Shown: in pieces, positions 25,628-36,636 of the stretch
How the letters are laid out: every line of letters starts with the position of its first letter
Numbering within the stretch: the stretch's first letter is position 1
NCBI GenBank assembly: GCA_028703495.1
Contig: JAQVMT010000008.1
Span: 1 to 64,000 of the forward strand
Length of the DNA: 64,000 nucleotides
Direction: 5' to 3'
Origin: Clostridia bacterium
GTDB taxonomy: Bacteria; Bacillota; Clostridia; Christensenellales; CAG-314
The notes under the pieces: generated by a model
Database searches by the model: none
What the model saw: the letters and a program-made list of their open reading frames with translations, nothing else
Told to the model about the DNA's origin: nothing
Made by a program: the position numbers and the translations under genes

Positions 25628-26740
25628 ATGAAAACACGTAAAAACAATAACGCCATTTGGATTCTGTTGAGTATAGTCGGGGTGTTGCTTTTGACCTTCG
25701 GCATTGCCGCTCTTGTCGGTGGTCGGGTGGCAATGGCTGCGACAGGCGAGTTTATAACCCGCCAAATTCTCGGAATGAAGTGGATCGACGAATTGGTCGG
25801 TCGCGCCATTGAAGCAATAGATGCGGAATTTGCCGCCGGTCTTATCGGAACTTCCCTCCGCTTTTTCATATACGACACGATAAAGATCATCATTTTGTTG
25901 TGTTTGTTGATTTTTGGAATAAGCTATATCCAAAGCTTTTTTCCGCCCGAACGAACAAAAAGAATACTTTCGGGATTCGGTGGCATAAAGGGCATTATTT
26001 TGGGTACATTACTGGGCACGGTAACACCGTTTTGCAGCTGCTCGTCAATACCGCTGTTTATGGGCTTTACAAAAGCGGGCATTCGAAGCGGCGTTACCTT
26101 CGGCTTTTTGATAAGCAGTCCTCTTGTGGATTTAGGCGCGTTTGTGTTGCTTGCAGGGACTTTCGGCTTTCCGATAGCTTTATGCTACGTTGTTGTCGGC
26201 TTGATTTTGGCAGTTGTTGGCGGCTTAATAATCGAGAAAACGGGCGTTGGCAATAACGTTCGGGACTTCATAACTTCGGCAAACAGCGTTGCTTTAGATG
26301 AAATTCGGCTTTCGAAAAAAGACCGATTAATCTATGCCAAGGATCAAATGCTTGCCACATTGAAAAAAGTGTGGTATTTTATACTTATCGGCGTGGGTAT
26401 CGGTGCACTAATCCACAACGTCGTCCCCGTCGAGTGGATAAGCGCGGTTTTGGGTCAGTCCAAGTGGTACGGCGTCCTCGCCGCAACCTTTGCGGGCGTC
26501 CCGATGTACGCCGACATTTTCGGGACCATTCCAGTTGCCGAGGCTTTGTGGTTCAAGGGCGTGGGCGTAGGCACGATTCTTGCGTTTATGATGAGCGTTA
26601 CCGCTTTGTCATTGCCCTCTTTGATTATGCTATCCAAAGCAGTAAAGCCCAAGCTGCTTGCCGCCTTTATCGGTGTCGTGGTCGTAGGCATAATAATTAT
26701 TGGCTACGTTTTCAACGCGCTCAACTTCCTATTTGTTTAA
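25628..26740 (+). CDS. ArsP/DUF318-type permease
   Basis: 370 residues, about eight membrane segments, with the family signature TPFCSCSSIPLFMGF (three Ser/Cys-rich positions) and a second gate near GVPMYADIFGTIP. ArsP members export trivalent organoarsenicals; others in the family handle unknown substrates. Following arsR, metalloid efflux is the simplest reading. AGGAG precedes the ATG. Confidence 0.85.
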   Translation: MKTRKNNNAIWILLSIVGVLLLTFGIAALVGGRVAMAATGEFITRQILGMKWIDELVGRAIEAIDAEFAAGLIGTSLRFFIYDTIKIIILLCLLIFGISYIQSFFPPERTKRILSGFGGIKGIILGTLLGTVTPFCSCSSIPLFMGFTKAGIRSGVTFGFLISSPLVDLGAFVLLAGTFGFPIALCYVVVGLILAVVGGLIIEKTGVGNNVRDFITSANSVALDEIRLSKKDRLIYAKDQMLATLKKVWYFILIGVGIGALIHNVVPVEWISAVLGQSKWYGVLAATFAGVPMYADIFGTIPVAEALWFKGVGVGTILAFMMSVTALSLPSLIMLSKAVKPKLLAAFIGVVVVGIIIIGYVFNALNFLFV

Positions 26741-26942
26741 TGCGTAACCAACCCGATGAACGACAACACAATAAGCATTCTGCTTAACCGTTTTTATTTT
26801 CGAGCGTAGCTCTGTCGCAAATTTAGCGGTAGATTGCGTTTTTGTCGCTCAAAATAAAGTTATACAAAGCCTCGTCGGTCAATGGCTTTTATAAGCATAC
26901 CGACAAGCGCGCATATCGCAAAATAATATCGGAGGAATCAAT

Positions 26943-27179
26943 ATGAAAATTATTACTTTGGGAAATTGTTGTTCTAAAAGCAGAAAAAATCACGAAAATG
27001 CTGTGGAAGCCGCTAAGAACTGCGGCGTAGATGCACCCGAAAACGTAGCAGATTACAGCGAGATCGTCCGATTCGGCGTAATGAGTACTCCCGCTCTCGT
27101 CATCGACGGAAAGGTTGTCGCATACGGCAGAGCCTTATCTGTCGAACAAATAGAGAAGCTGATAAATGAGAATAAGTAA
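26943..27179 (+). CDS. Small thioredoxin-like protein, TM0996 family, atypical active site
   Basis: 78 residues, thioredoxin fold with the cis-Pro motif VMSTPALVIDGKVV. Such proteins follow DUF318 permeases in many anaerobes. The usual CxxC is changed: the active-site loop reads GNCCSKSRK, so the second Cys is Ser and an extra Cys precedes the first. A CxxS site can bind but not fully reduce a disulfide, or CC might bind a metalloid. The 3' end is repeated downstream. Confidence 0.82.
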   Translation: MKIITLGNCCSKSRKNHENAVEAAKNCGVDAPENVADYSEIVRFGVMSTPALVIDGKVVAYGRALSVEQIEKLINENK

Positions 27180-27194
27180 CCTAAAAAATTCATA

Positions 27195-27274
27195 TCGGAT
27201 CGGCTTGCGGAAGCCGCCACGTTCGGCAGCTTTCGGTCGAACAAATCGAAAAGCCGATATATGAGATAAAATAG
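27195..27274 (+). repeat. Echo of the thioredoxin-like gene 3' end
   Basis: Gene end RALSVEQIEKLINENK and stop; the copy 95 bases on reads RQLSVEQIEKPIYEIK and stop (27272-27274). Changes include synonymous codons (TCT/TCG, ATA/ATC, GAG/GAA). Confidence 0.85.
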
Positions 27275-27299
27275 CATTTTTGAGCAAAGGAGAAGGAAT

Positions 27300-27803
27300 A
27301 TGTACGAAAAATACATCAGTGAAGCGATTAACCTGGGCGCAGTGGATTGCGTTGCGTTCGATATTAGCCAAATTGTGTTCGACCCTAGGACGATTTTGAA
27401 ATGTAAATACGGCTGTACGGACTATGGCAAGCTGCACAACTGTCCGTCTGATCCGAAATCGTTGAACATTTTGGATAGTATAGAGATTTTTAAACACTAT
27501 AAAAACGGCGTTTTGATTCACGCTCACGATAAATACGTCAGCCAGAAGGTAAGCTTTGAAATAGAAAGGCTAGCATTTTTGGACGGCTTTCACTTCGCGT
27601 TGTCGCTTTCGGACTGCGGCTTGTGCAAGGAGTGTCGCGGAATATGCGGCGAACCCTGCGCAAACGTGAGAATGGCTCGTCCTGCTCTGCATAGCGTCGG
27701 AATCGACGTCTATACCACCGCCAAAAATTTCGGGCTTCCTCTATATCCGCTCAAAGGGCAGAACGAGGAGCAAAATTGGTATTCCGCCGTCTTTATCGAG
27801 TAG
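27300..27803 (+). CDS. DUF2284 metal-binding protein
   Basis: 167 residues. Many Cys: CKYGCTDYGKLHNCPS near 38-53, and CGLCKECRGICGEPCAN in the middle, which looks like an iron-sulfur or zinc cluster site; the rest fits the DUF2284 family, often named predicted metal-binding protein. It lies last in the metalloid-type operon, which suggests a role in metal or metalloid handling. GGAG precedes the ATG. Confidence 0.82.
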   Translation: MYEKYISEAINLGAVDCVAFDISQIVFDPRTILKCKYGCTDYGKLHNCPSDPKSLNILDSIEIFKHYKNGVLIHAHDKYVSQKVSFEIERLAFLDGFHFALSLSDCGLCKECRGICGEPCANVRMARPALHSVGIDVYTTAKNFGLPLYPLKGQNEEQNWYSAVFIE

Positions 27804-28298
27804 TCGAGAGCTTTGCGCATATCCGCACTTTGATTGTGCGATTGCTTTCTTTTAGCTTCATACAGGATAATTAGCATAATCGAGCTTGCGGTACTGCCTG
27901 CGGTTAAGTTTATTGTTACGGTTAAGAAAAGGGAGAATCCATAGTGCTTTTTGTGTAGAACTCGGCTTGTTTTTACATAATCGAGCTTGCGGTCAAGAAT
28001 ATTGTTACGGTTAAGAAAAGGGAGAATCCGTTGGGACTCTCCCTTTTTGCCGTCTGCATATGCCTGCGGCTTTGGCTTGGTTAGTTAACCAAATATCGTC
28101 TCCCAAATAGTAACTTTCGGGATTAACGCTTGGTCGAACAATATTGATATCTTTGAGACTAAAGTCAGTTTGTCATCCTTGTTCACAAAATGCACCACAT
28201 ACAGAAATCCGAATACTTTGATCCAAATCAATACATACGGTTCAAGACGTTCGCAGCTAAGCAACAATTCCGACAAGCCTTTGTTATTCGGTTCAAGC
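27804..28298. repeat. Spacer with a duplicated block and a terminator
   Basis: The block CATAATCGAGCTTGCGGT, then TATTGTTACGGTTAAGAAAA and GGGAGAATCC, occurs twice (near 27877-27940 and 27975-28029). The second copy ends as a working terminator. A 63-residue open frame on the minus strand (28085-28276) has no support. Confidence 0.65.
28020..28048 (+). terminator. Terminator of the arsR operon
   Basis: Stem GGGAGA-TCC against GGA-TCTCCC with one internal mismatch, four-base loop, five T. Confidence 0.8.
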
Positions 28299-31200
28299 CT
28301 ACTTCATATGATTTTTGAAATAGGTCGTCCAAATGTAGTTCCAATAGGTTATATGGTTGGGGTGGATTACCGTCAACTCGGGTAATTCTCCGTCAATCCA
28401 ACCTACGAATTGATTGTAGGGCATTGAGTGTCCTTCGAAGTCCAAGCACTCCAGCATAGGCGCTTTCTCACTCTTGAGCACAACGGTATTTAACGATGTG
28501 CAGCCGAAAAACGCTCTGTCGCCGATTGCAACAAGGCTTTCAGGAAGGACAACCTTTTCGATTGTAGTATTGCCGTAGAAGGCTTCAGGGCATATTTTCT
28601 TGACGCCCTCTGTTACTACGACTTCCTTTTCGTCTGAAAGGCACTTGTATACAAGCGTCTTTGCTTTGTTCATAAACAATCCGTTATCCATGGCAAAGTT
28701 GGCGTTGTTTTCGTCCACGTTGATGTTTTCGACCGCATATGTGCAGAGGAATACAGACGAGAAATCGAAAGCAGCCGCTTTTTCGCTGATGGAGATCGTT
28801 TTTAGCTCACCGCAATTGGCAAACGAAAGATTCTCAACGTAAATAATGTTGTCGGACAATACCACATCGGTCAGCTTGCTGTTTCTGAAAGCCTCATAGC
28901 CGATGTTGGCAAGCTTATCCGCCTGCATAACCGCAAGCTGCGAATTCTTGAATGCACTCTTATCTACGGAAACTACGTTAGGCATAATCATCTCTTTGAC
29001 TGCACTGCCTTCAAACGCACTCTCTCCGACGAAGGTAACCGTATTCATTGTTACCTTCTCCAAATACGGGTTATCCATAAATATTTTAGCGGACAAAGTC
29101 TTAACTGTTTCGGGAATAACAAGCTCCGTTCCCTTCTTTGCAATCGGGTAGCTATACATTAACGTAATCGCCTTGTTGTAAAGTATTCCGTCGACGGCTG
29201 CAGCAGTCGTATGTCCCTCGGGAACAACGAAAGCCTCAACCCCCGTACAAGCATAGAACATAGACTGAATACTTGCTACACTCGTCAGCTTTAACGGAAC
29301 ATAAATCTCTTTAAGACTAATACATTTGGTGAACGCATAGTTAGAGCTGATACTCGTTACTTCGTCGCCGTAAGGCACTTCCTTTAAGCTGTAGCAATAC
29401 TCGAATACGCGCGCCGTAACTGACTTTAGCTTTTTCAAGCTGATATATTCCATACTTTCGCAGTGCGAGAACGCATAAACACCTGTAGTTGTCGCATCTT
29501 CGATTCCTTGAATCTCGGTAAGCGCAACGCAGTTTCTGAACGCATTCATAGGAACTGTGGTCGTTGTAAACGGTACGATTACCTTCTTCAAAGCCGTACA
29601 GTCTTGGAATATTCCGGCTACAAGTCCACCCATCCAATCGGGAACGGTCATTTCCTCAAGTTTTTCAAGTCCGGCGAACATATAGTCTTTCTTCGTGAAT
29701 TTGACGTTTGTATAATTTGTGAAGGTTATTTCGGTCAAATTCCTAGAGTAGTTAAACACCTGCTCACCTATGGTCTTTACGTTGTCGCCGAAGGTCAAGC
29801 TTGTAAAGCCCGTGTTTCGCATACACATCTTACCGAAGTCTACTACATTCGGGAACTCAAAGGTAAGATTGATATTATCCCTGAAGCATTCGATCGGGAA
29901 TGACGTAATACCGCTGTGCAGAACAATTCCTGTCATCTCCGTCCTTTCGTCCGTGTAAAGATAAGTGAAAGCATTGCTCGCCAGACCGATGAATTCGCCC
30001 GCGTTGCCAATTTGACAGTCGGTTGCCCAAGAGTGTGTAGCAGCGTATGCGTGCGAGAACATATTATCCTCCAGCGTGGTTACGGTTTCGGGAAGCACAA
30101 ACGTTCCCTTAAACTGATAATCGCTAGGACGAATAATCCTTGAGTAGTCCTTCGTCCAAATCAAACCGTTTTCGTCTTGGACATATTCGTCGTTTCCTGC
30201 CAAAAGCGTAAAGCCGTTCCTTAAACAGGGGCTCATACCGAAGGTATAATTACTTATCGGTCCGATATTTCCGCCAAAGGCGACTGTATCCAAAACGGGA
30301 CAGTTCGACATTGCGATACCCCTAATACAGCCGACGTCACCATAGAAATAAACCTCTTTAAGCACAGGCACGCCGCCCGAAAGTATAATTGACAAATTCG
30401 AGCCGTCTTGACCGAATTGTTGAATATCTCCGTAGAAGGAAACCTTCTCCAGCTTCAAGCAAGGTGTACATACTCTGCCAATAATCTTATTAATGTTCTT
30501 ATTGAAAATTACCTCTTTTACATCGGGACAAATCGATACCACAGCATCGAGCGAAGCAAATTCGCAATTAAAAGTAATTTTCTCCAAGTTGGGCAGCACC
30601 TTGAACGCTTCCTTGAGGGATATGGGTTGCGCGGTTTCGGGGAATACAATCTCTGTAAATCCGGGATTTCCGACAAAGAAACTCGTTCCTATCGTTTTGA
30701 TGTTGCAGAGGTTCTCGAAATTGAATTTAGTCAACGCCGTACAGCCGCTGAAGTTGCTGTTTCCGATAATCTCCAAGGTTTTCGGAATATAGACCTCCGT
30801 CATATTATAGGTTCTCCAGAAAGCCGAATCCGAAACTTCCACACAGCCCTCGTTGATTCTCATTGTTTTGATGGTTTCGTCGATTGCAAATACCATGGAG
30901 CCGATTTTTACCACCTCGTCGGGGATAACTACGTCGCCGCCCTTGCCGTTGTACTCGATAAGCACTCCGTCAACAATGACAAACTCGTCCGATAAAGCGT
31001 TTTTAATGTGCTTGTTTACGGTAACGTCCCTGTAAGAGGTCGTGTCCGTATCGATTATCTCGTTGTCAACATTGTGAAGCACCGTATCTTGGACATAGCT
31101 CGTGGCTTGAAGCAATTCATCATCCATATTGACAACAAACATCGACTCGTTCAACGCGTAATCGGCAAGCTGCAACGCAAGCCTTCCGTTGATCATATAT

Positions 31201-34200
31201 TCCTCGTACTCGGTGACGTCGATTGTGATTTGGTTATTCGCATTCCTTTGGAAATTGTATGCAGGTACGGAATAAGCGGATAATCTCACATAATCGCCGT
31301 TGTCGTTGATCGTAAAAGGCATAATGGCTTGTAGATAATGGTTGTCGTATACGTTCAAATCTATGTATGTCTTGCCGTCCTGCACTCTCTTTTGAGCATC
31401 GATAAGCGTAGGCGCTTCGTTGTCCACAAATATAGGATATGTAACGGTTTCGGTTACCTTGTCGGCGTAAGTTACGCTTATGGTAAAGTCGAACATTTGG
31501 TTGTTTCCTATATCCAACAACTCTGAGGTTACGTCATCGGCAAACGTCATATAGGTGGCGGTCGGACCCAAGCCGTAATACCAATACGATCTCGTCAACG
31601 GAGGAACAGTAAGATCGGCAAACACCGTTCCCAATAACGTATCGTTGGCATAAATGCTTCCCGATGTGATATTTCTCAAAAGACCGAAGTAAACTCTGTT
31701 TATACCGACCTTGTCGCTGATTGCAAAGTATGTCTCGTCCAGCGTGGGAGCCTCCACTCCGTCTTTCAAGTTGTAGAAATAAGTACCCAAATTGTTTATG
31801 TAGCCGCTCGCCATATAATAGGTGGTTTGAACCCACTTAACGGTACTTAATCCCATAAATGAATTTTGGTATTCCTCGTAGGCGTTGCCGTCCATAATAG
31901 GCAGAGCGTACCAATCGCCGTAGAAAGCTATCCAAGGAATGGAAAGATCCACTCCGCCCTCGTCCAATGCATCGAAGCATACATAGCCCTCAACGTATAT
32001 ACCGTTTTCGAAGGTTTCGTCCATGTAAGCCTTGCCTGCTTGGTCGATATTAATTATAATTTTGATTTCCGCCGTAGTATCTGCCGCAACAGTAAGCGTT
32101 TCGCCCTCCAAAACTCCGTTTTTAACGGTAATTGTTTCGGTTCCGTTCAGCTTGTAAGCTTTCTCAACGATAATTCCGTCGGCAGCGGTTTCCGTAAAGG
32201 TGATCGTCTTTATATTGTAGCTTCTTGCATCATCGCCAAAATTGCACAGGTTAAACTTGAGAGTATAAATTCCGTCTTTTTCTTTATCGCTTCCCAAATT
32301 CATCTTTGCGTATTCCTCTCCCGTAACCGTAAGTGCGGCTGTAGAGGATATCGCAGCGTCCAAATCGGCAAGACCGGCTCCCTGACGACGGGGAGTTAAA
32401 GGCATATCGTCGGCATCATATAGTATGGTTGCCGTACTCATCACCAACTGTTGCGCCAAAATTCTCATTTGCGCAGCGGTTAATTCGGGGTATTCCTCGT
32501 TCAGGTGTTGCAGTATTGCCACCATTACTCCGCTTACATTGGGAGAAGACATACTCGTACCGCTCATGTAGTCATATGGCTTTTCCAATTCGCTTACCGT
32601 CATATAACGAGCCATTACGCTGGAATATATGCTTCCGCCAACACCCAACACATCGACACCGATAGACAAATCGTCCAATGCTCCCATAGAGGAGAAATAG
32701 GACATCGTATAGGCAATGTCATCGGCTTTGAAACCGACCACTCCGCCACCGTTAACCAATATCGCTCCCTCTGCCTGTGTCGTCGTAGCAGTCGGAATCA
32801 ATATTTCCTCGGTGATTTGCGCTCTTATATTACCTGCCGCATTATTGTAAATAATGCACGCGATCGCTCCGTGTTGCGCCGCAATTCTCTGCTTCTCGCC
32901 GAAGCTGCTGTCGCCGCGCTCGACAACCACAATTTTGCCCGTTGCATCTACGCCCTCATAATCGGCTTCTAAACCTCTGCCGACCGCAACGTAGGAATAT
33001 TCCGCACTCTGTTTGCCTGCAAGCAGTGCCGCAAAGTCCGTTCTGACTCCGTTTGCGTTGTTTGCACCGTAAACGACAGCCTTGCTCTCTCCGCATCTAA
33101 GTATGTAACCAATTCCGTTGTCAATCGAACCTATCGACATTGTAGCGGAATAGGAAGCAGGAGAGTTACAATTCCGTTATCGGGATTAGATGTCCAATTG
33201 AGGTTGTTGTAACCCGTTCCTTCCTCGTTTACAATGTGAGAGGAGTTGTTGAGGTTACCCGAAGACGTACATACGGTAATACCGAATTTCTCCAGCTTTT
33301 CCATTACCGAATTTTCGTAAGCCGCAGTAGAGGAGTAAGACCTGGTAAAGCCGCTTACCGATCCCATGCTTAGGTTGACAACGTCTACACCCATAACTGC
33401 GCAGTCCTCAAACGCAGCGCAAATATTTGTAAATGCCGCGCCTGAAGCACTGTCGGCAATAACCTTCATAACAAACAGCTGCGCGTTGGGAACAACGCCC
33501 GTTATAACGTCACTGTTACCCGTGATAATTCCCGCAACGTGTGTGCCGTGCGAAGCGATGCTTACGTGAGTCAACGCAGACGGATTCGCATTGTCATCCA
33601 AATCCGCATAGTCGAATTTGTAAGGCACCTTTTCGTTGTAATACAGCTGCGACGACTTTAATTTGGTCGCTCCGCCGCCTATTATGCCGATTCCGCCGAT
33701 TCCGCCGCCGCTTCCCTTGTAGTTCTTGTAAGCGTTGGTCAGCTGCAATACCTTCTCGACCTCGTCAAGATTCATCGCGCCGTTTGTCGGCATTACCGAA
33801 AACGCCTCGTGCGTATACTCCACGCCCGAGTCGATAACAGCAACGGTCATTCCATCGCCCATATACTCGCTGTCATTTGCAAATATTCCCGTGTTTTGGA
33901 ATGCCATAGAAGCAGAACCGACTGTATCGGTCGAGCATACCTCGTAATTTAATGCCTCGTATACGCCCAATACTCCGTCGATAGCAGCAACCGCATCCAT
34001 ATCCTTGTAGGATAGATATGCCGAAAATCCGTTTACCAACGTCGTGTAGGAATATTCGTAAGTTACCTCAATTCCCAATTTTGCAATCGCAGCGATAATC
34101 TCCGATTGCCTAGCCTCCATGCGAGCAATACAGCTCTGTCCCTCGTAGCTTAGTAAATAGTCCGAAAAACTTCCGTTTCCGTCATATTCGTCCACCGTTC

Positions 34201-34432
34201 CTTCACCCAAGTAAACGGTTGCCCAAGCCTTCGTTTCGTCCGTTATTTCATCGGACACCGCAGTCGCACCGTTCTCGTACCCACTCGCAAGTCTGTCCGA
34301 TTGATAGAATTCCAGATAGTTGTTTACGTTCTCAACCACCGGTTTCACATCGCTCTTAAAGGACTAACAGGACGCGCTTATCAGCGCAAATGCAACAACA
34401 ATTAAAATAACTGCCGTCAGCCTTCTTTTCAT
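28299..34432 (-). pseudogene. Very large subtilase lipoprotein with PA domain and BspA repeats; amber codon and frameshift
   Basis: About 2040 residues if restored. AGGAGG lies eight bases before ATG 34432. It codes a lipoprotein signal ending FALISASC (lipid Cys at about residue 22), then an in-frame TAG (34364-34366), then SFKSDVKP and the prodomain. The S8 triad is complete: Asp in VIDSGVEYTH, His in SHGTHVAG, Ser in SGTSMSSPN, with a PA insert between His and Ser. Near 33164 one T is missing on the coding strand; restoring it gives VTSPASYSATMSIGS and joins both halves. After the protease come an Fn3-like region and more than 15 LRR_5 BspA repeats. A cell-surface protease with adhesive repeats; now disabled, or misread. 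Confidence 0.85.
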
Positions 34433-34700
34433 TTTTTTTACCTCCTAGTATAACATATAATGATGAGCCTATTAGTTGTATAGAATCGATTGTTTCCTTA
34501 ATCACCTCCTTACTCTACCGATCTCGGTTTCTGAACCAAACATGTTTACCCTCGCACCGATTGCGACTTCGGCTTATCGACAATGTCGACAAAAGTCCGT
34601 CACCTTCGAACTCCCGATAAACGCACACTTGGATACTAAATCGGAATCGGTATCAACTTAATTAATCCCTTCGCATTTGAATATGCAAAAACATCCGACA

Positions 34701-35174
34701 TTACCCAGCCTTGCTTTTGCTGTTGAGAATTTCGATAAACCTTATCGCCAAATCGTTCATTTCCCTCTGCTCCTCCTCGGAGTAAATACCGTTGAGGTAG
34801 ACTCGGGATATGGATTGCGCCAAATTTTCGTATTCTTCAACTATTTTATAGCCTTCTTCGCTCAAACAAATCTTGATACCTTTTTTGTCGGTCGTGTTTC
34901 TTAGCCTGTATATGTAGTTTTCACTCTCCATTCTGTCCAAAACCTTGCATAAATGCGGATACGATGCCGAAGTCCTCCTCCCAAGCTCGTTCATCGTACA
35001 GCCTTTAAGAATGTAAAGCGTGCTGATTATCTGCCTTTCAAGCTTCCCCCTCTCCACAAACGAATTTCCGCATTTTTCGGCAATCTCCTGTATCGGCGAA
35101 AGCAGCTTGAGCCTGAACAGCAACTGCAACAAATCAATGTTGTTTCCGAACTCCGTGTAGAACCTGTCTTCCAT
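34701..35174 (-). CDS. MarR-family transcription regulator
   Basis: 157 residues. Winged helix with LERQIISTLYILKGCTMNEL, the recognition helix SASYPHLCKVLDRMES, and the wing IYRLRNTTDKKGIKICLSEEG, then a dimerisation helix. It lies upstream of the subtilase gene on the same strand (about 270 bases apart), so it may regulate that gene, but no operator was identified. Ligand unknown. Confidence 0.85.
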   Translation of the reverse strand: MEDRFYTEFGNNIDLLQLLFRLKLLSPIQEIAEKCGNSFVERGKLERQIISTLYILKGCTMNELGRRTSASYPHLCKVLDRMESENYIYRLRNTTDKKGIKICLSEEGYKIVEEYENLAQSISRVYLNGIYSEEEQREMNDLAIRFIEILNSKSKAG

Positions 35175-36058
35175 TGCCTTTCTCCCTAGCCGAACTCATC
35201 GGTATCCCCGACCGCCGTCTTTAATAATGTTTATCTTAATATGTTTCACCGCGCCTGTTTATTGCGCCTCCGTATTCTCTTTCCGTCATTTACTTCGTCT
35301 TTGTATGATCGAAGCTTGCCCCCTTTCCACACTTTTGCGTATCATTCGGATAGCAAACGCACACTCCCATCATGAACGGTGTTGTTAGCGCAGAGGCTTT
35401 GTTTTAAAAGTTGTAATGAAAATTGTCTTAATTTATGTACATTTATATGATAAGTTTTTACGATAATCTTTTTATAGGTAAAAAAGCATATAGTATATTT
35501 TATAGGAACAGTCAATCGCTGTCAATATCCCGCACGATATTTTACATTGAGATATTCTTGTAACGCGTTAATTAATCAATTTAAAAATTATTTTTCATAT
35601 TAAGAAAGAATGAGACTGTCGTTATGCACACATGATTGTAACGAAGATTTTCCGTTTACGCACGCAGTATAATGCTGTGTTTGAAACAAAGTCAATTTGA
35701 GTTGTGTAAACACCTTTTTTCGTAAGAAAATAATTTGCCCGATACGCTTAGTTGTAAGGAATCACCGAGCAAAAAAGACCAACCGAAAGTTTTAGAGGAA
35801 GCCGCCTATGTCGGAGGGTAAAGCACTTTGTGGTATTGGTTATCGATAGTTTGCGTAGATGAAGACAAGGAACGCCCGAACGCCCAAAAATCCATTTATT
35901 TCGGAGGATCAGCACTTTGTGGTATAGGTTATCGATAGTTGGCGTGGATAAAGGTTAGCAATCATTTATACACCCAAAAAATCCGTTGAGAAACAACATA
36001 AACCCGTACATAATTACACCGAAACGTAAAATACTATTGTTGTCGGAAGGAGGTAGTT
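35175..36058. repeat. 884-bp gene-free region before spoVT
   Basis: AT-rich, no gene seen. A block of about 85 bases occurs twice (about 35811-35893 and 35901-35986), sharing GCACTTTGTGGTAT, GGTTATCGATAGTT and ACGCCCAAAAA-like ends. A sporulation promoter for spoVT would be expected here but I could not place one with confidence. Confidence 0.6.
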
Positions 36059-36589
36059 ATGTTACGAGCTACGGGAATTGTGAGGCACATTGACGAACTC
36101 GGTAGAATTGTTGTTCCTAAGGAAATCAGGAATACTCTCCGTTTGAAAGTCGGTACCGGAATGGAAATATTTTGTTCGGATGGCGGTGATTTGGTATTAA
36201 AAAAGTATAGCCCGTTGGACGATATTTCCGAAATTGCTGAATCGTTGTGCAACTCGATCAGGCAGCATTACCCGCTTACGTCCGTAATTACCGGCAATGA
36301 CAAGGTTATTGCCAAATGCGGAAAGGCGGCAGATGAAATCGAGTCTACCATACCACAAAAGCTGGTGGATATACTTGAAAAACGTCAGCAGACATTAATT
36401 ACAAGCAATACTGAGGAATATATTGACTGCAAAAGAGAAATCTCGGAGATGCTTGTAACCCCGATTATAGTACGGGGGCTTGTTTTTGGAGGCATCGTGT
36501 TCCTTAATTTCGACCAAGTACAGCTTGGCAATGAGGTTTCAAAGCTTGCAAAGTTAACGGCAAGCATTATCGCTTCTCAATTTGAATAA
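36059..36589 (+). CDS. spoVT: Stage V sporulation protein T
   Basis: 176 residues. N-terminal AbrB-type swapped-hairpin DNA-binding domain (ATGIVRHIDELGRIVVPKEI), then a GAF-like domain (about 60-176). In Bacillus SpoVT is made under sigma-G in the forespore and adjusts late sporulation genes; the length is near the usual 178. GGAGG precedes the ATG. Followed by a perfect terminator. Confidence 0.95.
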   Translation: MLRATGIVRHIDELGRIVVPKEIRNTLRLKVGTGMEIFCSDGGDLVLKKYSPLDDISEIAESLCNSIRQHYPLTSVITGNDKVIAKCGKAADEIESTIPQKLVDILEKRQQTLITSNTEEYIDCKREISEMLVTPIIVRGLVFGGIVFLNFDQVQLGNEVSKLAKLTASIIASQFE

Positions 36590-36610
36590 CAACTTCCTTT
36601 CGACTTGTGG

Positions 36611-36636
36611 GGAATCGCCTTTGGCGATTCCTTTTT
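36611..36636 (+). terminator. Terminator of spoVT
   Basis: Perfect 9-bp stem GGAATCGCC/GGCGATTCC, loop TTT, five T. Confidence 0.9.

Noticed and set aside
28085-28276. 63-residue frame after the subtilase gene
   Set aside because: No ribosome site or similarity; I could not show that it is a piece of the upstream gene.
34360-34370. Stop-codon recoding (for example pyrrolysine) at TAG in the subtilase
   Set aside because: It lies directly after the lipid Cys, a place with no known need for recoding, and no pyl genes or other in-frame TAG readings are seen. Mutation or error is simpler.
34430-34520. Small gene from the GGAGGTGATT site upstream of the subtilase
   Set aside because: The only in-frame starts give a peptide overlapping the subtilase start in another frame with no plausible composition.
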